From assembly GCA_002431305.1 (NCBI GenBank), contig DJEG01000080.1, forward strand, positions 1 through 8,313: a stretch of DNA of 8,313 bases, read 5' to 3'. Below are positions 1-7,200 of this stretch, one piece after another. Made by a program: the position numbers and the translations under genes. The stretch's first letter is position 1; every line of letters begins with the position of its first letter. Source of the DNA: Ruminococcaceae bacterium UBA5904 (lineage in GTDB: Bacteria > Bacillota > Clostridia > Oscillospirales > Acutalibacteraceae). The notes below the pieces were generated by a model. That model did no database searches. It saw only the letters and a program-made list of their open reading frames with translations, and was not told where the DNA came from.

Positions 1-1911
1 GCAGAGTCCCTTGCCGACGAATCGACTCACTCATTATCGGGTGAAATATTCGACGACACGAAGGAGTCGTACGGAAAGTATTATTATATCATAAAGCTCA
101 GCGAATGCGACGGAGAAAAGACGAATGCAAAAGTTCGTTTTTCATCCTCCGATTATCATAAACTCAATATCGGCAATAAAATTAAGATTGATAACGCGAC
201 GGTCTATAAACTCGGCAGATATACGGACGGCGTTTACATCGGCGCATATTCTTCCTCGGCGCCGGATATTTCAAACACCGATACAAACGCGGTTTATTCT
301 TTTATATCAAAAGTCCGCAGCCATATAATAAACACATTGTCCGACAACATGCCGGCAGATACAGCGTCATTGTGTACGGCGCTTCTGACCGGAAGCACGC
401 AAAGACTTCCGCGGAGTTTCGTTTCTTCGTTCAGATACTCCGGAGTCAGTCATCTGTTCGCAGTCTCGGGTCTTCATCTTACAATATGGACTTCCATTTT
501 GTTCGTTCTGCTTGACAAAATTTTAGGAAACAAACGACGGCTAAAGGCTGTAATTTCCGCGCTGTTTATAATTTTCTTTATGTTTCTTACAGGCTTTACG
601 CGTTCGGTAATGAGAGCGGGCGTTATGCTTCTGCTTTACAATGCGGGAATATTCTCAGGAAAGAAAACGGACAGTATAAACTCGCTTTTCTTTGCTCTGT
701 GCGTGATTTTAAGCTGCGACGTAAATCTGTGCACGGACGTTTCTCTTTTAATGTCGTTCTTTTCGTGTCTCGGGCTGATAACATACGCGCCGAAACTTAA
801 CGACCTGCTCGGCGTATACATCAGGGAAATTAAACTTAAACCCGCAAAAATAATTCTTGACTTCATAAATTCAAGCGTATGCGTTTCTCTTTCCGCGTCG
901 CTTTTCACACTTATAATATCGTCAATATTCTTCGGCACATTTTCAGCAATAAGCCCTGTAACGAATTTAATCGCCGTACCGCTCGGGGAGGGCGTAATGC
1001 TGTGTTCGGCAATCGGAATTATTCTGTCGTTTATCGGCGCACAGAGCGTTATATTTATCATTGCAAATTTTTTATCAAAGGCGCTGATATTTGTTACAGA
1101 TAAACTTTCCATGATTTCCGAATGCACCGTAAACATGACAAACGATTTATTTTTATATATTGCCTCGGCGGTTTTCATCTGCTTTCTTATAGTTCTCTTT
1201 ATTAAATCAGGAAGCGAAAAGACCGTCAGAAACGCGGGAATCATTGCGATGTCCGTGATATTTTTATGCGGTATATCCTCGCAGTTTTCCGCGCTCAACG
1301 ACAACAGCGTAACCGTTTCGACAACGGGCAAATGCATTTCCGCTGTGTTTAAATTCAAGGGCGGTAACGTTTCTGCAGTATCTTCCGCCGACGCGAAAAC
1401 ATCGGATTACTCCCCGATAAGTTCAATTCTCGGCAGGCGCGAAACCGACGTGCTGATTCTCGACAGCGAATCAGATTCCGCATCGTCATATCTGAGCACC
1501 GCCGTATCTCAGATTTCGGCGCGGTTTTCGGTAATTTCACCGTCAGTTCACGACCCGTCACTGTTAAGGTCATCAAAAACCGTAAACAAAAGCGGTGCTT
1601 GCTCGGTTAATATAGGAGACGGCGCCGAGACGAAGTACATAAAAAGCGAAAACGATTCTTACGTATATTTCAAATCGCCCGAATATTCGTGCGTCATGAT
1701 TCTCGGCTCCGATTCGGTTTCATCCTGCCCGAAGAGCGCGGACGTTCTGATAGTCAGAGGGTATATCCCCGATTATATTGACCTTTCGCAATTTGGGTGT
1801 ATAATAGTAGTATCTCCCGCCGACGAAACGCTCGCGGGACAGAAGAAAGATAACGTTTATTTTACAGAGTACAACGACACCGTAACAGTCAGAAACGGAG
1901 AGATAAAATGA
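1..1911 (+). CDS. comEC: ComEC/Rec2 family competence DNA-uptake channel, 5' partial
   Basis: Polytopic membrane protein that carries single-stranded DNA across the cytoplasmic membrane during natural transformation. The frame is open from base 1, so the N-terminus lies outside the window; 636 residues are visible. The TTG at 337 is internal, because family-like sequence precedes it. Visible residues about 12-85 look like the OB-fold (DUF4131) domain. The competence domain follows, with HLFAVSGLHLT at about 151-161 (the SGLH family signature), TGFTRSVMRAGVM at about 197-209, SLLMSFFSCLGL and NLIAVPL. I count roughly nine to ten hydrophobic segments up to about residue 426. The last 200 residues sit where the metallo-beta-lactamase domain belongs, but the HxHxDH metal motif is missing: the equivalent place reads DVLILDSESDS (483-493). 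This domain therefore looks catalytically dead. The stop overlaps the holA start by four bases (ATGA), implying translational coupling. The family call is firm; whether the cell is competent is unknown. Confidence 0.93.
   Translation, partial: AESLADESTHSLSGEIFDDTKESYGKYYYIIKLSECDGEKTNAKVRFSSSDYHKLNIGNKIKIDNATVYKLGRYTDGVYIGAYSSSAPDISNTDTNAVYSFISKVRSHIINTLSDNMPADTASLCTALLTGSTQRLPRSFVSSFRYSGVSHLFAVSGLHLTIWTSILFVLLDKILGNKRRLKAVISALFIIFFMFLTGFTRSVMRAGVMLLLYNAGIFSGKKTDSINSLFFALCVILSCDVNLCTDVSLLMSFFSCLGLITYAPKLNDLLGVYIREIKLKPAKIILDFINSSVCVSLSASLFTLIISSIFFGTFSAISPVTNLIAVPLGEGVMLCSAIGIILSFIGAQSVIFIIANFLSKALIFVTDKLSMISECTVNMTNDLFLYIASAVFICFLIVLFIKSGSEKTVRNAGIIAMSVIFLCGISSQFSALNDNSVTVSTTGKCISAVFKFKGGNVSAVSSADAKTSDYSPISSILGRRETDVLILDSESDSASSYLSTAVSQISARFSVISPSVHDPSLLRSSKTVNKSGACSVNIGDGAETKYIKSENDSYVYFKSPEYSCVMILGSDSVSSCPKSADVLIVRGYIPDYIDLSQFGCIIVVSPADETLAGQKKDNVYFTEYNDTVTVRNGEIK
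1778..1805 (+). promoter_or_regulatory. Putative sigma-A/sigma-70 promoter inside the 3' end of comEC, facing holA
   Basis: TTGACC at 1778-1783 (five of six matches to TTGACA) is followed by a 16-base spacer and a perfect TATAAT at 1800-1805. The expected transcription start is about 1812, giving a leader of about 95 bases before the holA ATG at 1908. It would let holA and the two genes after it be transcribed without comEC, which makes sense because the delta subunit is essential and competence genes are usually conditional. It lies inside coding sequence, so a chance match is possible. Confidence 0.5.
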
Positions 1912-2948
1912 TACTAAACGGCGAGGACGCGCTGAAAAAACATTTAAAACAGAATATGCCCGCGCACCTTTATTTTATCTACGGCGACGAGGATTATTTA
2001 AAATCGAATTATTCTATGCTTATAGCCTCGAAAATTACGGACACATCCGGTTCGGGATTCAATTTTTATCAATTTAATTCCGAAATGACGTTCGATATGT
2101 TTTACGAAGCATGCGAAAGTCTGCCGATGATGGCGGACAGAATATGCGTATTCGTAAAAGACATGCCGTTAAACAAGCTGACGGACGCTGAGCTCAAGGA
2201 TTACGAAAAACTGTTATCCGACCTGCCGGAGACGACCACGGTTATTTTTTCAATGGTAACCGTCCAGGTCGATAAAAATACGGCAAAGTGGAAAAATATA
2301 ATCGACATGTTTTCGAAATATGGCGTCTGCGCCGAATTGTCAAAACGAAACATGCAGTCGATGGTTAAAATGCTCGTCTCACGCGCGGGACAGGCGGGCT
2401 GTTCGATATCTCCTCAGAACGCGCAGTATTTGATAAACGTCGTAGGGGACGATTTAAACAGGCTTTTAGGCGAGTTTGACAAGGTTTCGGCATATGCTTC
2501 ATCCCGCGAGATAACCGCTCATATGATAGATGAAGTCGCCGTCAGGAGCGTTGAAACGTCAGTTTTCGACATTGCAAAGGCTATAAATTCAGCAGACGGA
2601 GACAAAGCGTACAGACTGCTGGGCGAATTATTAAAACAAAAAACGGAACCTACGCTCATAGTCGGCGTTCTGGCAGGCGAATACGCGGATTTATACAGGA
2701 TGAAAATTGCCGGCAAATACGGCGGTTCGCTTAGAGAAATATCGACAGAATTCTCGTATAAAAACAGAGAATTCAGATTAAAAAACGCCTCAAGACTTTG
2801 TAAATCATATTCCGAAAAACGGATAAAAAAAGTCATGGAGGCTATAGCCGATACGGATATAAAAATTAAAACGTCCGGCGCCGACAAAACCATGATTTTA
2901 GAGGAACTTATCGCGAAGCTGTTACTGCTCATGGGGAAAACAAGATGA
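1908..2948 (+). CDS. holA: DNA polymerase III delta subunit (clamp loader)
   Basis: The delta subunit works in the cytoplasmic clamp-loader complex with the tau/gamma and delta-prime subunits and opens the beta sliding clamp for loading onto primed DNA. The 346 residues match the usual size (about 340-350). The N-terminus has the typical YFIYGDEDYLKSN at about residues 22-34, corresponding to the degenerate nucleotide-binding fold of the family. The middle has the helical stretch around VVGDDLNRLLGEFDKV (about 178-193), and the C-terminal third (ALLKQKTEP-like and ILEELIAKLLLLM) fits the collar domain. The ATG overlaps the comEC stop as ATGA, with GGAG at 1897-1900 as ribosome binding site. 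The 3' end overlaps the next start by another ATGA. The comEC-holA order is common in Firmicutes, but rpsT, often next, is absent here. Confidence 0.93.
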   Translation: MILNGEDALKKHLKQNMPAHLYFIYGDEDYLKSNYSMLIASKITDTSGSGFNFYQFNSEMTFDMFYEACESLPMMADRICVFVKDMPLNKLTDAELKDYEKLLSDLPETTTVIFSMVTVQVDKNTAKWKNIIDMFSKYGVCAELSKRNMQSMVKMLVSRAGQAGCSISPQNAQYLINVVGDDLNRLLGEFDKVSAYASSREITAHMIDEVAVRSVETSVFDIAKAINSADGDKAYRLLGELLKQKTEPTLIVGVLAGEYADLYRMKIAGKYGGSLREISTEFSYKNREFRLKNASRLCKSYSEKRIKKVMEAIADTDIKIKTSGADKTMILEELIAKLLLLMGKTR

Positions 2949-3553
2949 TAAAAACCGACAGAGCCGTTATAGTAGAAGGGCGTTACGATAAAATAAAATT
3001 AAATAACATTCTCGACGCGCAGATAATAGAAACAGGCGGATTCTCGATATTCAACGACGGCGAAAAACGCGCGTTCATAAAGCGCCTCGCCGAGACTAAG
3101 GGCATCATAATCATAACCGACTCGGACGCGGCGGGATTTAAAATACGAAACTATATTAAGAATTTTTCAAAAAACGGTGATATAATAAACGTATACATTC
3201 CCGACATTCTCGGCAAGGAAAAGCGTAAAAATACGTATTCAAAAGAGCGGAAACTGGGCGTAGAGGGCATGGACGACTCCGTACTTCTCGACGCATTCGA
3301 AAAAGCGGGGATAACAGCCGAAAACGCAAAAACACCGACGGACGAAAACAGACGCTTGATTACAAAAACGGATTTGTACCTAGACGGACTCAGCGGAACG
3401 GACAATTCGGGCAAAAAGAGACGGAAGCTCTTAACTCTCCTCTCGCTTCCGAAACGGCTTTCATCCTCGGCTATGCTCGGCGCGCTCAATTCATTTTATA
3501 CGTTCGAACAATATAAACAGGCAGTAAACTCTGTCGAAAAGGGTGAAGAATAA
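2945..3553 (+). CDS. rnmV: RNase M5-like Toprim protein (5S rRNA maturation family)
   Basis: A 202-residue protein with an N-terminal Toprim domain: AVIVEGRYDKIKL with the catalytic Glu at 11, IETGGFSIF at about 28-36, and IIITDSDAAGFKIR at about 55-68 holding the DxD pair (Asp59, Asp61). The second half, with TDLYLDGLSGTDNSGKKRR at about 142-160 and the LGALNSFYTFEQY end, resembles the C-terminal domain (DUF4093) of ribonuclease M5, which trims the 5S rRNA precursor in Gram-positives. Compared with Bacillus RnmV as I recall it, TDPDFPG reads TDSDAAG and GVEHAS reads GVEGMD, so it is a divergent member. RNase M5 is the best call, but the substrate is unproven and a paralogue with another RNA target is possible. 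It starts in an ATGA overlap with holA and is surely co-translated with it. Confidence 0.78.
   Translation: MIKTDRAVIVEGRYDKIKLNNILDAQIIETGGFSIFNDGEKRAFIKRLAETKGIIIITDSDAAGFKIRNYIKNFSKNGDIINVYIPDILGKEKRKNTYSKERKLGVEGMDDSVLLDAFEKAGITAENAKTPTDENRRLITKTDLYLDGLSGTDNSGKKRRKLLTLLSLPKRLSSSAMLGALNSFYTFEQYKQAVNSVEKGEE
3541..3546 (+). promoter_or_regulatory. Ribosome binding site deciding the start of the signal-peptide protein
   Basis: GGGTGA lies eight bases before the ATG at 3555, with AAAA just upstream. The alternative GTG at 3543 falls inside this motif and has no site of its own, so the ATG at 3555 is preferred. The motif lies within the last codons of the Toprim gene, whose stop ends at 3553. 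Confidence 0.75.
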
Positions 3554-3554
3554 T

Positions 3555-4097
3555 ATGAAATTTAACAAAAAACCCGCATTCATTTTTCTGGTAATATTTT
3601 TATGTATTGCATTATGCGCAACGGCGACGGCGGCGATAACGCGCCTTGCGTCAAAATCGCAGGGCAAAACGCAGAGCTATATCGTCAACCGCGTAAATAT
3701 AACATTTGAAAACACGGAATTAACGTTTGACAACGTAACCGCGGGCGACACGCTGACATGCAAGGCTCATGTTTCGATAGAAAAAACGGAACCCGATTTT
3801 TACGGCATACTTAATTCGATAACGATTTCCGGCGTGCCGTTAACATCCACTGTATTCTCCGCCGGAAAAAATAACGGCGATACTTCACTGCCCGAAAACG
3901 CGGTTCTGCCGGTCTCTGACGGAAAAACCGTACCGCTCGAGTGGGATATAGAGTTCTCATTCGTGTTCGACGGCGAAACGACAAGCTATAACCTGAGCGC
4001 CGACATAGACTACACAACCGGCGTTTCCGAGGTTACTGCACAGCGGTATATCACGAGCGTACCGATAACCGTGCATGTACCGGTCGAAAAAGGATAA
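3555..4097 (+). CDS. Small secreted or membrane-anchored protein of unknown function
   Basis: I do not recognise this 180-residue protein. It begins with a classic signal peptide or N-terminal anchor: a basic start (MKFNKKP), a hydrophobic stretch of about 20 residues (AFIFLVIFLCIALCATATAA), and small residues that would suit cleavage near ATA-A. There is no lipobox in the right place. The rest is polar, rich in Thr, Ser, Val and Ile in an alternating pattern that suggests an all-beta, immunoglobulin-like fold; NITFENTELTFDNVTAGDT and VPLEWDIEFSFVFDGET are typical stretches. One cysteine (TLTCKAH) lies in the mature part. The start was chosen from the ribosome binding site at 3541-3546; the gene begins one base after the Toprim stop and is the last of the operon, just before the terminator. 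The location outside the membrane is well supported, the function is not known. Confidence 0.8.
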   Translation: MKFNKKPAFIFLVIFLCIALCATATAAITRLASKSQGKTQSYIVNRVNITFENTELTFDNVTAGDTLTCKAHVSIEKTEPDFYGILNSITISGVPLTSTVFSAGKNNGDTSLPENAVLPVSDGKTVPLEWDIEFSFVFDGETTSYNLSADIDYTTGVSEVTAQRYITSVPITVHVPVEKG

Positions 4098-4110
4098 TAA
4101 ATTAATAAAG

Positions 4111-4159
4111 ATAAAAATAGAAACACCCGCGGGGACGGAAAAATCGCTGTCCCCGCGGG
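4111..4159 (-). terminator. Same hairpin read on the minus strand: possible terminator of the large surface-protein gene
   Basis: The minus-strand gene stops at 4204 and the same stem lies 45 bases downstream. After the stem the minus strand reads TGTTTCTATTTTTAT, a T-rich but interrupted run. No other hairpin with a T-run is seen between the two convergent genes, so the structure probably serves both directions, less efficiently on this strand. Confidence 0.45.
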
Positions 4160-4166
4160 ATTTTTT
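4126..4166 (+). terminator. Intrinsic terminator of the comEC-holA-rnmV operon
   Basis: An 11-bp perfect, very GC-rich stem (CCCGCGGGGAC at 4126-4136 pairing with GTCCCCGCGGG at 4149-4159) closes a 12-base loop. A single A is followed by six T at 4161-4166. It begins 28 bases after the stop of the last plus-strand gene. Confidence 0.93.
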
Positions 4167-4203
4167 ACCCTGTTTTCATTTAATGAGAAACCGGTTTTTT
4201 AAT

Positions 4204-7200
4204 TTAATAATGAGATAATCCGCAGTCACAGACCTTTTTCATTCCGAAGAGTCTCCATAAAAGTCTGATTATCTTATAAATAAATCCGGCAAATCCCTTC
4301 TTGTGACAAATGCATTTGCAGTTTTTAACCTCGGGCATAACATCACCGCAGGTGTCGCATTTTCCGTCTTTGTCTGAATCGACATGTCCGGTTTTATCAC
4401 AGTCCGTATCAGGCTTTATTTCTTCACCGCAGATGTCGCATATGCCGTCTTCGTCGCCGTCCTCGTGACCGAGTGCGGGGATTTCCTCCTGCGCCTTTAT
4501 TATTTCACCGCAGACCGAGCATTTTACGCCGTCTGACAATCCGGATTCGGTACACGTTGCCGGACTGCCCTCAATCATGACCTCTTTATGACCGCCTAAT
4601 GAAGGTATCTCTTCCTGAGCGGTTATAATCTCACCGCAGACTGAGCACTTTACTCCGTCGGTCAAACCGTTTTGAGTACAGGATGCCGGCTTGCCGGGTA
4701 TCGTAACCTCCCTGTGACCGAGCGCGTCCGTATATTCAACCTCCGAGTAACCGCAGACTGAACATGAACGTGTTCTGATACCGGCGGTTTCGCATGTTGA
4801 TTCAACCTCGTTCGTCCATTCGCCGAAGTTATGAGACGAGCACTCGCTGACAGAAAGCGTTTCGATATCCATAATCTCACCGCAGACAGTACAGCATTTT
4901 ACGGCAAAACCATCATAATCATCGGTAGGCGATACGATAACCTCACGCTCGCCGGCTGTACACTCATGCTGTCGGACAACGTTGATTTCATATATATACG
5001 TATTGCCTTTGCTGTCCTCAATGTGCAGTATACCGCCGTTTGTCGTTTTAGGCGTAATGCTGATAAGACCGTCGCCGGTAAATGTCAGAACGCCGTTTTC
5101 AAATACCGCGGTTTCATTATCGCATTCAAGAATAAAATCGTTCTGTATGCTGTCCGAAGCGCCTCTCGTTCTGAGCTTTGACGTATTTTCAGTATCGGCG
5201 GATTCAACCCAGCATTTGAATTTGATTTCCCCTGTAGCATCCTTTGCCTTAACGAGAGCTATCTCATCCTCGGTTGCCTGAATATATTTTACAGCGTCTT
5301 CATAATTTAACGGGTCGTCAAGACCGGGAATAAGTTTCAGATACCACGGAATTGACTTATTGTACACATCACCGCATGCCGCCTGAGTCAGCGCCATAAT
5401 GTATTTGCTGACGCTTGAAACGCCGAAATACTGAGGCGAAGCCTTGGAAACTGAGTACGACCACGGAATACTCGTCGTGTTGTCCTCATCTTCAACCATA
5501 AATACGTCACTTAACACAAAATTAATCGGAATCGCAGATATGGCAGTTCTAATTGAATCGAAAATATCGAATTTACGTGATTTCGTCGACGCCGAACCTG
5601 TCAAGTTGTTTTCCAATGCGCTGACCTGATCGAGCACTGTTTTTATATCCTTTGCGCTTGCATCTTTAAGCCAAGTTCCGGGGTCTTCCGTAATCATATT
5701 AAGAACCTGACCGAGAGACGTGTTTGTAAGTTTAAATGCGGCATCGATAGTTTTATTTCCCGATTTTCCGTATTTGGTCGAAAGACCTGTAATTTTTTCG
5801 CGTAAAGTATTAAAAAGTTTAATTTTTTCGGTTTTATCGGAGCCTGTAACTATGCTGTCCCAGTTAACACTGCTCGTAAACTTATCAATAGCTTTTACAC
5901 AGCCGGAAACACATTTTTCAAGAGCCGCTGCAGCATCAACAGCCGTCGTCATCGCCTTATACGCCTTCAGCAGCTGTTCAACACCGTCAACGATTCCTAT
6001 CATCTTTTGAAGCTCATACTCCATAAGTTTAGATTGGAACAGAATATTTACCGAAAGTTCCATGACAATCTTATCGCCGGGTTTGAATTCCTGAGCGAAT
6101 CCGCTTCCGACTGTACCGGTGCTCATGTAAACCTCTTCTTCCGTTTTGCCGTCGGAATAATGAGTTACACGACCCTGTTCGATACCGGTAATAATATGTC
6201 CCACATTATATAATGTTATATCCGAAACATTGGTAAGAGTAATCGTTATCGGATAATCCTCACCGTAATATGCCGCGTTCGGGAACTCGAAATGAAGATT
6301 CAGCGCGTCTCCCGCCCAAACCTGAAGAGAGTTTTCAGCACTGTAAACGTCGTCAATCTCTTCATCAAACGGCATTACCTTACCCTGAAGTCTTGCCTCA
6401 ATCGGATAGCTTCCGGCTTTGTCGCCTCTTACGTACCAGTGAACGGACTTCGTTGAACCTGAGTCAACATGTCCTATTTCCTGTTCGAGCGTCTGCTGTT
6501 CACCCGACATATCGGCAAGCGAAAGTCCATCGGGGAGATTCAGCGTTGCAGTGAGGTCTTCAAGAGTATCGGTATTTGAATTGTTGACAACGAGCATTTC
6601 GACGTCAAACATTTCCTTAAGCCATTTGACTTCACCGCGTATAATCAGATAGAAATGTTCGCTTACCGGATAGACGCTTAACGGCGCCTCGCCGTTTCCT
6701 CTCGGGATGAGGAAATATCCTCCGCCTTTACCGCCTGATGCGGGAACCCATGTTACGGGAGTTTCTGAGCCGAAACCGAAACCGCCGTAAATCGTTCCGC
6801 TCTCACCCCAGTAGTAAATGAGGCTGACCCAGTCTATTCCGGGTTCAAATTCGAGATTAAGTTCATACTTATATGTATGGTTATTGTCCGCAGCGGAAAC
6901 ATCTATACCTGCCTCTTTGATTTCGTCGGCAGTCATCAGATGATGCGTTACCTTCGCTTCATATACAGGCTTATCGCTCAAACCGATTTGCGGAACCGTA
7001 TTTATTCCGGACTCTATCTTTACACTGACATTACGTGTAAGACAGCCGTCCGCGTAAACGGAAACGGTTTGTTTTCCGACCGGCAGAACAACGCTTACAT
7101 TACCGTTTTCATCGGTTTTGAATGTATTTTCGCCGTCGTTTGCTGTTGAAATGAAGATATTCGCATTCTTAATCGGCTTAAGTGTCTGCGCGTTCACAAC

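Noticed and set aside
125..328. Short plus-strand open frame before the apparent comEC start
   Set aside because: It overlaps the ComEC OB-fold region, which is open in frame 1 from base 1; the short frame has no independent support.
636..1358. Long open frame on the minus strand inside comEC (240 codons)
   Set aside because: It lies fully antisense to a frame with clear ComEC motifs; its translation has no domain-like pattern, no ribosome binding site was evident, and it is explained by the codon bias of the plus-strand gene.
4186..4199. Palindrome AAACCGGTTT followed by T bases just after the minus-strand stop
   Set aside because: A 10-base palindrome with no loop cannot form a useful hairpin, and the T-run is on the wrong side for the minus-strand gene.
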